Shown in pieces: positions 11,766 to 22,179 of a DNA stretch of 64,000 nucleotides. Each line of letters begins with the position of its first letter. Within the stretch, counting starts at the first letter, position 1. The stretch covers positions 40,282,682-40,346,681 of the forward strand of contig NC_133104.1 in the NCBI RefSeq assembly GCF_022965805.1, read 5' to 3'. A model generated the notes under the pieces. That model was not told the DNA's origin. It searched no databases and saw nothing but the letters and a program-made list of their open reading frames with translations. This DNA comes from Primulina eburnea. Lineage: Eukaryota; Streptophyta; Magnoliopsida; Lamiales; Gesneriaceae. A program made the translations under genes and the position numbers.

Positions 11766-12328
11766 CGAGCTGACGTTGAAGACCTGAAGCTCGTGGTTTC
11801 CTGAGCTCTCGATGGCCCATGATTATTCTGAGCTCACTGCCTCAGTACTACCGTGAGATCATGACGTCCGAGTGACTGGATGAGCTGGGAGGGAAAGCCA
11901 AAAACCTGGGGGCGCCTGAGCTCCTGGTAGCTCTTGTCTGTACCGAGCCTCGAAGTTTTATTGCTGCGCTGATCTGGGGTTACCAAATTATAGGGAGCTC
12001 TGCCCTCAAAGATTGAGTCTCCGGCTGAGCGTAGTTTTGGATCTTCCTGAACTGGAAGATGAAGTTCGTAACCGGGCTGAATGGCTAAACAAGGCACTCC
12101 ACGCTATGATGAAGTTCTAGCTGAGCTGAGCTTAGGTTTGTGTACCATAAGCCACGCTGATTCATTTCAATATCTGTGCTGAGCTGAGACAACGGCGAGC
12201 TTCCAGCTGTGCTGAATACGAAACGTTACTGCCAGCTGTCAGTTAAAAAGTAAATTTCGCGTATTTCGATACAATCCAGGCCGTTTAGGCCTTTCGCGAT
12301 CAACGGTCAGATCTCTTCCTGGTCCCTC

Positions 12329-12336
12329 TATAAATA
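12329..12336 (+). promoter_or_regulatory. TATA box of the antisense gene in the Tat element
   Basis: TATAAATA on the plus strand, about 120 bp before the ATG at 12460, followed by a pyrimidine-rich leader. It is well placed to drive the antisense gene independently of the LTR. The assignment is inferred from position. Confidence 0.55.
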
Positions 12337-12459
12337 CCCGTTACCCCTCTTACTTCACTTCCTACTTTCCTATCATTTCACCTCGGCTCCGACCTTCCAA
12401 AAGAATTCGTCCTTTCTCAAACTCCTGCTCTCCCGATCTTCTTCAATAGGTATCGTTTC

Positions 12460-13374
12460 ATGGCCTCCCCCAACCGTTCTTCCTTGTCGACCTCCGAGGG
12501 GATATTCCGAGAGGTGGATCAGTATGATCCCCTCACGGAGGTTGCCTCGGGATCAGGTGAATGTCCTGAGATTGAGGGGGTCAGCTCCCGCCTCGTTGCT
12601 GGTGATGACGGTGCAGCCCTGAACCAGCTTAGCCTCAGTCACCCCGAGGAGCCCCTCAGGATGTCTGACCCTTGGTTCGAGCTCTACCCTTCATGGTTGG
12701 ATGCCTCGGACGAGCCTCGCATCCGAGCTCTCTCCTACGCACCCAGGGATTATAAGTTTCTATTCCCTCATTCCGAGGACAGAGCCCACAACCCCCCCCC
12801 CCCCTGGATACTACACTTTCTATGAGGACCAATTAGATGGTGGACTTAGGTTCCCTCTCCCCTCCTTCTTTCAAGAACTGAGCCAATTTTACCAAATCCA
12901 CCTCGGCCAGTTTTCCCCCAACGCCTTCCGCACTTTGTGTAATTTTGTGGTTCTTTTCAAGACCTTAGCTTTTGAGGTCGACCCCCTGACCTTCTCTCAT
13001 TTCTACCTCCCCAAGAGGTCAGAAGATGGTCCCTTCTATTTCTCAGCTCGGCCCAGCTGCTAGTTCTTTGAGGGGGCACCGAGCTCTAACAAATTTTGGA
13101 AAAACCACTTCTTTTTCGTCCAACCCTCTGACTCTTGGGACATTTGTTCGCAATGGCGGGTCGCTCTACCCGAGCTCCCCTGTCCCGTCTCAGGTTTTCG
13201 CAAGAGTGATACTTTTCTGAGGCCCTTCGGGGCCATCCGGGGTCGGCGTTTCCATACCCCCACCCTTTTAGCTGAGGACCTCTTGAGCTACTATGGGCTT
13301 AGCTCGGCCAAAGTCACTCCCAAGGGCAATGCGGGTATGGAATTCAGCTCGTCCTGCCACCCGCCTCCCCTTCT

Positions 13375-13409
<35 letters not shown>

Positions 13410-14547
13410 GCATATTTATCTCTGAACTGACACCCTCTTTTCTATTCGTGCCAGCTAACAGAGTCATGAATGCCCTGATTCAAAAGGCTGCAGCTTGCAA
13501 AAAGCACCAGGTCGGCTCGGGTGCTGCGAGCAAAGGCAAAGCCAGGGTTGTTGAGGCCAGTGCTGAGGAAGTCACTGTGGTGGCTGTTACTGAGGCTTTG
13601 GAGATCCCTCAGAGCGCCCCTTCTCGGAAGCGCCGTGCCCCAAGCACACCTGGCCCAATGGGTCAGTCCGGCAGCAGTGGGGAGCTTGGGCCTCTTCAAA
13701 CTGACGCAGTGCCCCTCCGGCAGTTCAAGCCGGATCCTCGCTCCAAAGTCATGCGTTCCAGATCTCACCTTTACGACATGTACCGGGACGACCTCCGGAT
13801 AGTAGGGGCGGGGCCCACCTCTCTGGCTGGAGCCGTGCTGCGGGACGTTGCCTCTCAGGCCGATGCTGACTTCCTTCAAGAGCTCAATTGGTCGGAGCTC
13901 GTCTCGAGGTCAACTTCTGCAAGTGCTGAGGTGACTTTCTCTCCTTTTATTATTACTATATTTACATTCTTTCATAAACTGAACTCTTTTCTATGCAGGC
14001 CGCTCTACTGAATGCTGAGGTAGCTTTCCGAGCTACTAATCTCCGGAAGATATCCTCGAAGGATACTCGGACCTTCCAAGCCACTTCAGCCGAGCTGGAG
14101 AAGAAGTTGGCTGACCTTACCGAGGCCTTGGAGAAGGAGAAGGCCAACTCAAAGAGCCGGGAGGAGGATATGCGCCAGGGTTTTGCAGCAGAGACCCTGA
14201 AGTTGAAGAATGAGCTACGCATGCTGGAGGTTCGGCTCGAGGCGTCCCAAGAGGAGGTTAGAACCTCTTAGGAGGCAGCTAGGGTTGCTCAAGCGGAGCT
14301 TGAAATGGGTTCTGAGGCCTTCAAGGAGGACTTCCTGAAGTCAGAGGAGTTTGCCCTTACCGTCGCTGAGAAGGCCCTCGGTTTCATATATGTGGGCTTC
14401 GACGGTGCTGTGGCCCAGTTCAAGGAGGCTGGCTACCCTCCAGAGGGGGCCTCAGCCGATTTTCTTGACCCCCAGAGGGTAGTAGATAACCTCCCCCCAG
14501 AAGACCCGGACACTGGAGGAGCTCAGCACCCAACCTCAACTCCTTAG
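12460..14547 (+). pseudogene. Antisense, intron-containing gene of the Tat element (Transposase_28-like), disrupted
   Basis: On the strand opposite to gag-pol there is a gene of three exons: 12460-13334, 13455-13930 and 13999-14547. Both introns have GT-AG ends and matching phases. The first half carries the conserved block YYTFYEDQLDGGLRFPL and FRTLCNFVVLFKTL, which I recognise as the Pfam 'putative gypsy type transposon' family (Transposase_28, PF04195), and continues through RRFHTPTLLAEDLLSYYGL. The last exon is a charged coiled coil. Three lesions break it: a 13-C run (12792-12804) shifts frame by +1, and TAG codons at 13061-13063 and 14269-14271 stop it. Without them the frame would be about 633 codons. 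Function is unknown; extra ORFs, some antisense, are known from Tat elements. Its 3' end faces the 3' end of gag-pol. Confidence 0.75.
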
Positions 14548-14858
14548 TTTATTTCCCTCCGTCCTATTTGTACTGCAAATATTTTAATGAAAATTTTTAT
14601 TCCATCATTCCATCTTGCATGAGCCCAGCAACCACAATGAACACAATAGAACTTTAATTCGACGAGGTTACTCTTTGGGGGGTCGGCTAGACACAGTACA
14701 ATAATAATATGATAAAGCCTTTGGAGATCAGTCTAGCACTTAATAAACTAACGAACCATTCGATTTGCTCTGAAAGGGGTCGGCCCTGGCTCCTGGAGCT
14801 CGGTCCAAAACTCGATGGAATTGTAACTCATTGCGGATCTCAGCCCAGCCACTTAACC

Positions 14859-15640
14859 ATAATAATTGGGTAAAACTAAAACATTGCTGAGATCAGCTCG
14901 GCCATGGGAGCTCGGCCAGCCAATCATCCATAATAACTTGGTAAAAATAATACCTCGCTGAGATCGGCTCGGCCATGGGAGCTCGGCCAGCAACATAACC
15001 ATAATAACTTGGTAAAAATAAAACATCGCTGAGATCGGCTCGGCCATGGGAGCTCGGCCAGCCAATCATCCATAATAACTTGGTAAAAATAATACCTCGC
15101 TGAGATCGGCTCGGCCATGGGAGCTCGGCCAGCCAATCATCCATAATAACTTGGTAAAAGTAATACCTCGCTGAGATCGGCTCGGCCATGGGAGCTCGGC
15201 CAGCCAATCATCCATAATAACTTGGTAAAAATAATACCTCGCTGAGATCGGCTCGGCCATGGGAGCTCGGCCAGCCAATCATCCATAATAACTTGGTAAA
15301 AGTAATACCTCGCTGAGATCGGCTCGGCCATGGGAGCTCGGCCAGCAACATAACCATAATAACTTGGTAAAAATAAAACATCGCTGAGATCGGCTCGGCC
15401 ATGGGAGCTCGGCCAGCCAATCATCCATAATAACTTGGTAAAAATAATACCTCGCTGAGATCGGCTCGGCCATGGGAGCTCGGCCAGCCAATCATCCATA
15501 ATAACTTGGTAAAAATAATACCTCGCTGAGATCGGCTCGGCCATGGGAGCTCGGCCAGAAACATAACCATAATAACTTGGTAAAAATAAAACATCGCTGA
15601 GATCGGCTCGGCCATGGGAGCTCGGCCAGCAACTTAACCA
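14859..15640. repeat. 71-bp tandem repeat (about 11 copies) in the Tat element
   Basis: Units of 71 bp containing CATAATAACTTGGTAAAAAT, CGCTGAGATCGGCTCGGCC and ATGGGAGCTCGGCCAG. The exact spacing is visible from repeated starts at 14925, 15067, 15138 and so on. Two unit variants occur: most end CCAATCATC and continue AATACCTCGC, while three (near 14995, 15348 and 15561) read AACATAAC followed by AAAACATCGC. Minus-strand frames in the array are repeat artefacts. Confidence 0.95.
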
Positions 15641-15689
15641 TACTTTTGGAACGTAAAATTCATGCCGAGCCGAAGTGAGCTATGAGGCT

Positions 15690-16806
15690 CCTGAACTGAC
15701 TGAGGGTGAAAACCCTTATCATACTTGGCGTGACCAAGATGAGGTGAGCTCTGGGCTCCTGATCTGACTGAGGGTGAAAACCCTTCTCATACTTGGCGCG
15801 ACCAAGATGGGGTGAGCTCTGGGCTCCTGATCTGACTGAGGGTGAAAACCCTTCTCATACTTGGCGTGACCAAGATGGGGTGAGCTCTGGGCTCCTGATC
15901 TGACTGAGGGTGAAAACCCTTCTCATACTTGGCGTGACCAAGATGAGGTGAGCTCTGGGCTCCTGCACTGGCTGAGGGTGAAAACCCTTCTCATACTTGG
16001 CGTGACCAAGATGAGGTGAGCTCTGGGCTCCTGATCTGACTGAGGGTGAAAACCCTTCTCATACTTGGCGTGACCAAGATGAGGTGAGCTCTGGGCTCCT
16101 GATCTGACTGAGGGTGAAAACCCTTCTCATACTTGACGTGACCAAGATGAGGTGAGCTCTGGGCTCCTGATCTGACTGAGGGTGAAAACCCTTCTCATAC
16201 TTGGCGTGACCAAGATGAGGTGAGCTCTGGGCTCCTGATCTGACTGAGGGTGAAAACCCTTCTCATACTTGACGTGACCAAGATGAGGTGAGCTCTGGGC
16301 TCCTGATCTGACTGAGGGTGAAAACCCTTCTCATACTTGGCGTGACCAAGATGAGGTGAGCTCTGGGCTCCTGATCTGACTGAGGGTGAAAACCCTTCTC
16401 ATACTTGGCGTGACCAAGATGAGGTGAGCTCTGGGCTCCTGATCTGACTGAGGGTGAAAACCCTTCTCATACTTGGCGTGACCAAGATGAGGTGAGCTCT
16501 GAGCTCCTGAACTGGCTGAGGGTGAAAACCCTTCTCATACTTGGCGTGACCAAGATGAGGTGAGCTCTGGGCTCCTGAACTGACTGAGGGTGAAAACCCT
16601 TCTCATACTTGGCGTGACCAAGATGAGGTGAGCTCTGGGCTCCTGATCTGACTGAGGGTGAAAACCCTTCTCATACTTGGCGTGACCAAGATGAGGTGAG
16701 CTCTGGGCTCCTGAACTGGCTGAGGGTGAAAACCCTTCTCATACTTGGCGTGACCAAGATGAGGTGAGCTCTGGGCTCCTGAACTGACTGAGGGTGAAAA
16801 CCCTTA
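15690..16806. repeat. 68-bp tandem repeat (about 16 copies) in the Tat element
   Basis: Units of 68 bp containing CTGAGGGTGAAAACCCTTCT, CATACTTGGCGTGACCAAGA and TGAGGTGAGCTCTGGGCTCC. GGGTGAAAACCC is a short hairpin in each unit. The sequence is unrelated to the 71-bp array that lies directly beside it. It ends about 130 bp from the gag-pol stop. Confidence 0.95.
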
Positions 16807-16934
16807 TCTGCAATAATAATAATTTCTAACAAAAATGCATAATTTTATTAATGTAACTGAATAAAGCATCAAAACTTGACGTCCTTGTATTGAAAGTAAA
16901 TGACATAAAAAAGAACTAAAGCTTCTATCAACAT

Positions 16935-19900
16935 CTAAGCATAATATTTGCGGAGGTGATAAGCATTCCATGGCCTCTTCAATTTCTTCCCTGTCCAGTC
17001 CTCTAAGTAGTAGGCACCTGAGCTGAGCTTTTCCACTACTTTGAACGGCCCTTCCCATTTTGGATCGAGCTTTCCGACCTTCTCTTCCTGAACCTTCTTA
17101 AAGACCAAGTCTCCCACCTGGAAGCTCCTCTGAATGACCTTTTTGTTGTAAGACTGGGCTATGCGTCTCTTGTAAGCTTCCATTCTTATGGCAGCGGCTT
17201 CTCTTTTTTCTTCCACGAAATCCAAGTCTGCTGCTCGTCTCTCATTGTTTTGCTCATCATAGAATGTGACGCGAGGTGTCTCTTCTCCGATCTCCGCCGG
17301 AAGCACGGCTTCATTTCCATAAACTAGGCTGAAAGGCGTCTCCCCCATGCCTATTTTTGGGGTGGTCCTGTATGACCAAAGCACGCTGGGGAGTTCCTCC
17401 ACCCAATTACCTTTCGCGCTCCCGAGTCTGGTCTTCAGGCTCTGCACTAAGGATCTGTTGGTGACCTCCACTTGGCCATTGCATTGAGGGTAGGCCACGG
17501 AGGTGAAGTGCTGCTGGATCTTCATCTCTTTACACCAGGCTTGGATCCGGCTTCCTTGAAATTGCCTTCCGTTGTCGGATATCAACTTCCTCGGGACTCC
17601 AAACCTGCAGACGATGTTCTTCCAGAGAAATTTGAGTACCTCATTTTCAGTTATCTTAGCCAAAGCCTCAGCCTCTACCCACCTTGAGAAGTAATCTATG
17701 GCCACGAGCAAGAATTTTTTCTGGGCTGGGGCCGGGGGAAAAGGTCCCACAATGTCGATCCCCCATTGGTCAAACGGGCAGGCTGCCACAATACTCTTCA
17801 TTAGGGAAGCTGGTTGATGTTGGAGCTTACCATGACGTTGGCAGCTGTCGCATGAGATGACGATGGCTAGAGCATCTTTTAACATAGTGGGCCAGAAATA
17901 TCCCGCCAAGAGTGCCTTTCGTGCTAGAAAGTAAGATCCCAAGTGATTCCCGCAACAGCCTCCATGAATCTCTCTTAGTACATAGTTAGATTGCTTGGGA
18001 CCCAAACACTTCAGAAGAGGCCGAGAGGCTGACCTCTTGTAAAGAGTTCCGTTGATCATTACAAACCGAAGGCTTCTTCGCTTCATCCTGTAAGCCTTCT
18101 TCGGATCTTCTGGGAGCACCCCATCTTTCATGTAATCTAATAACTCGGCGCGCCAGTCATTGTCTTCGTGCTCAGGAGAGGGGTAGTGCACAGAAGGGCT
18201 TAGCTCTACTTGGACCACCACCTCTCTTGATTTCCAGCTGTGGAGCGAGCTGGCCATTTTAGCAAGGGCGTCGGCTCCCTCATTCTCCTCTCGGGGGATC
18301 TGCTTAAAAACCAGTTCTGTAAAGAGTTCTTTAGCTGCTTCCACCGCTTTTACGTATTCTATCAATCTTTCATTCTTGATGTCGTATGATCCATTCATTT
18401 GGTGGGCCACCAGCTGAGAATCAGAGAAGATGTGGACTCGAGCTGCTCCGACCTGCCGTGCTGCTCTTAGACCCGCTAAGACCGCTTCGTATTCTGCCTC
18501 ATTGTTGGATGCCCTAAAATCTAGCCTCACGGCTAACTTTAGTTCATCCCCTTTTGGAGAGATTAATAACACACCAACTCCGCTGCCTTCATTGGTGGAT
18601 GAACCATCCACATAGACTTTCCAAAGATCTTCCATCTCCACATGCAAAGTCTCGGCCAAGAAATCGGCCAAGGCCTGCGCTTTGATTGCGGTTCGAGGCC
18701 CATATTGAATGTCATATTCCCCTAGTTCAGTGGTCCACTTTACCAACCTTCCTGAGATATCAGCATGCGTCATTATTTTCCCGAGAGGGCTGTTGGTGAG
18801 GACCATAATGGGGTGAGATAGAAAGTAAGGCCTTAGTCTTCGAGCTGTTGTGACCAAGGCCAGAGCGAGCTTCTCCACAACTGTATATCTGAGCTCCGCT
18901 CCCTTGAGGGCGTGAGAGATGTAATATACGGGGCTTTGTTCCGTGCCTTTCTGCCTGACCAAGACTGAACTAACAGCCATCTCAGTGGCCGAGAGGTAGA
19001 CATACAATGGTTCTCCTGGGGCTGGTTTGGCTAATATGGGGAGCTCCGCCAAATGCTTCTTCAGATCCTCGAATGCCCTCACGCATTCTTCATCCCATTC
19101 GAATTTTTTAGCTTTCCTGAGGACTCGGAAGAAGGGTAAACTACGATGTGCCGCTCTTGAAATGAATCGTGACAAAGCGGCGATTCTCCCGGCGAGCTTC
19201 TGGACCTCCTGGAGATTCCCAGGAGGTGTCATAGATTGAATAGCTTTTACTTTCTCAGGATTGGCCTCAATTCCCCTTTCTGTTACCATGTACCCAAGGA
19301 ATTTCCCACTTTTGACCCCAAAAGTGCATTTTTGGGGGTTCAGCTTTAGCCTGTAAGATCTCAAAGTGGCAAAGGTCTCACGGAGATCCTTTATGAGATC
19401 AGCCGAGTTCTTCGACTTTACAAGAATATCATCCACATACACTTCCACATTTCTTCCGGCCTGGGCTGAGAAAATCTTGTCCATGAGCCTTTGATAGGTG
19501 GCTCCCGCATTTTTTAATCCGAAAGGCATCACTACATAACAAAACGTCCCTTCGGAAGTGATGAAACTCACTTTGTCCTGGTCTTCTTCTGCTAAGGGGA
19601 TCTGATGGTATCCTTGATAAGCATCCATCAAACATAAGTACTGATGACCTGCGGTGGAATCAACCAGTTGGTCTATCCTCGGCAAGGGGTAACAATTTTT
19701 TGGACAAGCCTTATTAAGATCTCTGAAGTCGACGCACATTCTCCATTTTCCCGAGCTCTTGGGGACCAGGACAACATTTGATAGCCATGTTGGGAAAAAG
19801 ATCTCCCTAATGTGTCCTGCCTTAAGAAGCTCGTCCACCTGTTCTTTTATTACCTTGTCTTTCTCGGGGCCAAAATGCCTCTTCTTCTGTTTGACTGGCC

Positions 19901-22139
19901 GGGCTTCAGGGAGAGTGTTGAGGTGGTGTTTCATTATCCCGGGGCTGATCCCCCGAAGCTCTTGTGGAGACCAAGCAAATACATCAATGTTAGTTTTTAA
20001 ACAAGCCAGTAGATCATGCTTGGTTTCGGGATCAAGATCAGCCGCCACCCTGACACTCCGTTGGACCCCTATTTCCACCGTTTCTGGCTCCTCTTCTGAG
20101 GTGAGCTGAACCTCTCTTCTGGAGGTCATATTTGGTTGGGCCACAATCATCCCTACCTCGGTCCGAGATCTTTTGACTTCTTGCCTTACCTCATCCACAT
20201 AACATCGTCGAGAGGATTTCTGATCCCCCCCGACTACTCCTACTTCATTCCCCACAGGATATTTCAGCTTTTGATGATAGGTAGAGCTTACAGCTCGGAA
20301 GTCGGCCAGGGCAGGTCGGCCAAGTATTCCGTTGTAGGAAGAGGGGGCATCCACCACAGTAAAACATGTCATTTTTGTGATGCGGTGAGGTCCCGCCCCT
20401 AGGGATAAGGGGAGCATGATTTGCCCTACAGTTTGGACCGCATGTCCTGTGAAGCCAAATAAAGGCGTAGAGATATGATCAAACTCGAAACCTTCCACTT
20501 TCATTTGGTCCAGGGTTCTTTTGAAAATAACGTTAACTGAGCTTCCGGTGTCAACAAAGATTCTTGCGACGTCATAGTTGGCGATAGTAAGAGTGACTAA
20601 TAAGGCGTCGTTATGAGGTGCCACAACACCTTTCATATCATCCGGCCCGAAGCCAATGACGGGGTCATCTTTGGGGGCAAGGTCTAACCCCAAACTTTCC
20701 AATCTCCGACCATGAGCTTTACGAGCCCTGCCCGAATCTCCGTCGGTGGCGCCGCCCGTTATCATGTGGATTATACCTCTGGTCGGATCATTAGCAATCT
20801 GCTGGACCTGAGGGCCTTGATGTCGCGGGGGGTCATCTCGACCCCCGCGGTTGGGTCGGTTCTCCCGGGGTTGTGGCCTCTGATTAACCCCAGGAGGTCC
20901 CCGATCCCTCCGATCATCTCGATATCTTCCTTCTGATCGAGCTAGGAGGTTCTTCATGTGAGGGTCTCTTTGCATGATTCTTTGGACCTCTTCCCCCAAT
21001 TTCTGGCAATCATTGGTGACGTGACCGTACTCTTGATGGAACTCACAAAACTTATCTGAGGGCGGTAAACGCGGCCCTTTCTCGGCTTGTTTCGGTCGCT
21101 CCAGCTTTCTTCTTTCTTCACAAATGGCCATGGCTCTTTCCAAGCTCATTGCCAACGGGGCATAAGGGAAAGGTCCAGGACCTCGGCTCCGTTCCTCTGT
21201 TCTTTCTGCAGGCCTCTTCCTACTTGGTTCCACTTTCTCTTTCCCCTTATTTTTATCATCGGGTCGGATATCCACTCGCCTTTGCCTTTGTGCATCCTCA
21301 AGATTCACGTATTTCTCAGCTCGGCTCAGGAGCTCATCATAACTTTGAGGGGGTTTCTTGACCAAAGAATTGAAAAATTGTCCCCCTCGGAGCCCTTGCG
21401 TGAAAGCATTTACCAAGGTTTCTGTTGCTGCAGCTGGGACCTCCAAGGCCGCACTGTTGAATCGTCTAATGAAGTCCCTCAGCGAATCTGTATCTCCTTG
21501 TTTCAAATTGAATAGGCCCAATGAGGTTTTCAAGTATTTCTTACTTGTAGCATACTGGTTTACGAATAGGGTGCTGAATTCTCGAAAGCTGGTAATGGAA
21601 TGTGGCGGGAGCAAATCGAACCACCTCTGGGCGGGTCCCACTAGGGTGGTAAGGAAGACCCGGCATTTGACCCCATCTGAGTATCGGTGAAGCAAAGCAG
21701 AATTATTGAACCTTCCAAGGTGTTCTTCGGGGTCAGTACTTCCATCATAATCCTTGACGGTTGGTTGGCGGAAATTAACGGGGAGGTCTTCATTCAGTAT
21801 CTCGAGGGAGAGTGGGCTTTCTCTGTCCAATACGGGAGGTCGGCCCCCCATTCGCCTGCCAAGCCTCCTGACTTCCTCCCAAATGGCTTCCATATGCTGA
21901 GGAGGAGGAGGAGGAGGAGGAGGTTGTTGTGGCGGTGGTGATGGAGTACGATTTCGACGGAGGGCCTCATTCACAGACCTATTAATCAACTGGGCCAATT
22001 GGTCTAGACTAAGATCAGCCACACCTCTGCCTTGGCCACCTCCGGGACCTCGGTTACCATCTGCATGGCCCTGATTGCCACCTCCGGGACCTCTGTTACC
22101 ACGCGCAGGGCCTGTTCTTATACCTGTTCGTCCCCACAT
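16935..22139 (-). CDS. Intact Tat gag-pol polyprotein (1734 aa)
   Basis: One uninterrupted frame. Order and approximate residues: Gly/Pro-rich N-terminus; Gag 125-285; a zinc-knuckle-like motif of CX2HX4HX4C form at 365-378; aspartic protease DTGSS 530-534; reverse transcriptase with YVDD 901-904; a first RNase H (1045-1160) in which the usual first Asp region reads YLSATEMAV, so it looks degenerate; a second archaeal-type RNase H from WKVYVDGS (1173), with candidate catalytic D1178, E1216, D1240 and D1290; an integrase HHCC finger (H1392, H1399, C1430, C1433); a DDE core D1462, D1522, E1558; and a GPF-type C-terminal module. The ATG lies 40 nt inside the 5' LTR. All key residues of protease, RT, second RNase H and integrase are present. 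Confidence 0.95.
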   Translation of the reverse strand: MWGRTGIRTGPARGNRGPGGGNQGHADGNRGPGGGQGRGVADLSLDQLAQLINRSVNEALRRNRTPSPPPQQPPPPPPPPQHMEAIWEEVRRLGRRMGGRPPVLDRESPLSLEILNEDLPVNFRQPTVKDYDGSTDPEEHLGRFNNSALLHRYSDGVKCRVFLTTLVGPAQRWFDLLPPHSITSFREFSTLFVNQYATSKKYLKTSLGLFNLKQGDTDSLRDFIRRFNSAALEVPAAATETLVNAFTQGLRGGQFFNSLVKKPPQSYDELLSRAEKYVNLEDAQRQRRVDIRPDDKNKGKEKVEPSRKRPAERTEERSRGPGPFPYAPLAMSLERAMAICEERRKLERPKQAEKGPRLPPSDKFCEFHQEYGHVTNDCQKLGEEVQRIMQRDPHMKNLLARSEGRYRDDRRDRGPPGVNQRPQPRENRPNRGGRDDPPRHQGPQVQQIANDPTRGIIHMITGGATDGDSGRARKAHGRRLESLGLDLAPKDDPVIGFGPDDMKGVVAPHNDALLVTLTIANYDVARIFVDTGSSVNVIFKRTLDQMKVEGFEFDHISTPLFGFTGHAVQTVGQIMLPLSLGAGPHRITKMTCFTVVDAPSSYNGILGRPALADFRAVSSTYHQKLKYPVGNEVGVVGGDQKSSRRCYVDEVRQEVKRSRTEVGMIVAQPNMTSRREVQLTSEEEPETVEIGVQRSVRVAADLDPETKHDLLACLKTNIDVFAWSPQELRGISPGIMKHHLNTLPEARPVKQKKRHFGPEKDKVIKEQVDELLKAGHIREIFFPTWLSNVVLVPKSSGKWRMCVDFRDLNKACPKNCYPLPRIDQLVDSTAGHQYLCLMDAYQGYHQIPLAEEDQDKVSFITSEGTFCYVVMPFGLKNAGATYQRLMDKIFSAQAGRNVEVYVDDILVKSKNSADLIKDLRETFATLRSYRLKLNPQKCTFGVKSGKFLGYMVTERGIEANPEKVKAIQSMTPPGNLQEVQKLAGRIAALSRFISRAAHRSLPFFRVLRKAKKFEWDEECVRAFEDLKKHLAELPILAKPAPGEPLYVYLSATEMAVSSVLVRQKGTEQSPVYYISHALKGAELRYTVVEKLALALVTTARRLRPYFLSHPIMVLTNSPLGKIMTHADISGRLVKWTTELGEYDIQYGPRTAIKAQALADFLAETLHVEMEDLWKVYVDGSSTNEGSGVGVLLISPKGDELKLAVRLDFRASNNEAEYEAVLAGLRAARQVGAARVHIFSDSQLVAHQMNGSYDIKNERLIEYVKAVEAAKELFTELVFKQIPREENEGADALAKMASSLHSWKSREVVVQVELSPSVHYPSPEHEDNDWRAELLDYMKDGVLPEDPKKAYRMKRRSLRFVMINGTLYKRSASRPLLKCLGPKQSNYVLREIHGGCCGNHLGSYFLARKALLAGYFWPTMLKDALAIVISCDSCQRHGKLQHQPASLMKSIVAACPFDQWGIDIVGPFPPAPAQKKFLLVAIDYFSRWVEAEALAKITENEVLKFLWKNIVCRFGVPRKLISDNGRQFQGSRIQAWCKEMKIQQHFTSVAYPQCNGQVEVTNRSLVQSLKTRLGSAKGNWVEELPSVLWSYRTTPKIGMGETPFSLVYGNEAVLPAEIGEETPRVTFYDEQNNERRAADLDFVEEKREAAAIRMEAYKRRIAQSYNKKVIQRSFQVGDLVFKKVQEEKVGKLDPKWEGPFKVVEKLSSGAYYLEDWTGKKLKRPWNAYHLRKYYA

Positions 22140-22159
22140 GTCTACGTCTTCTCAGTATT

Positions 22160-22177
22160 TTCCCACAGACGGCGCCA
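22160..22177 (-). other. Primer-binding site of the Tat element
   Basis: Just inside the 5' LTR the minus strand reads TGGCGCCGTCTGTGGGAA. The first nine bases match the complement of the plant tRNA-Asp 3' end (…CGGCGCCA); the rest matches less well, so the exact primer tRNA is uncertain. Confidence 0.7.
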
Positions 22178-22179
22178 AT

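Noticed and set aside
11395..11820. Frames inside the LTRs of the Tat element (also 22577-22933)
   Set aside because: Both LTRs give the same frame by identity; no domain and no start context.
14853..15615. Open frames on the minus strand through the 71-bp array
   Set aside because: They arise because the repeat unit lacks stops in some frames; the peptide is a periodic artefact without known domain.
14853..16806. Regularly spaced repeats resembling a CRISPR array
   Set aside because: Units of 71 and 68 bp are head-to-tail with no unique spacers, and the DNA is a plant retrotransposon.
16935..22139. Gag-pol frame as a domesticated host gene
   Set aside because: Flanking LTRs, primer site, purine tract and target duplication show that it is part of a complete element.
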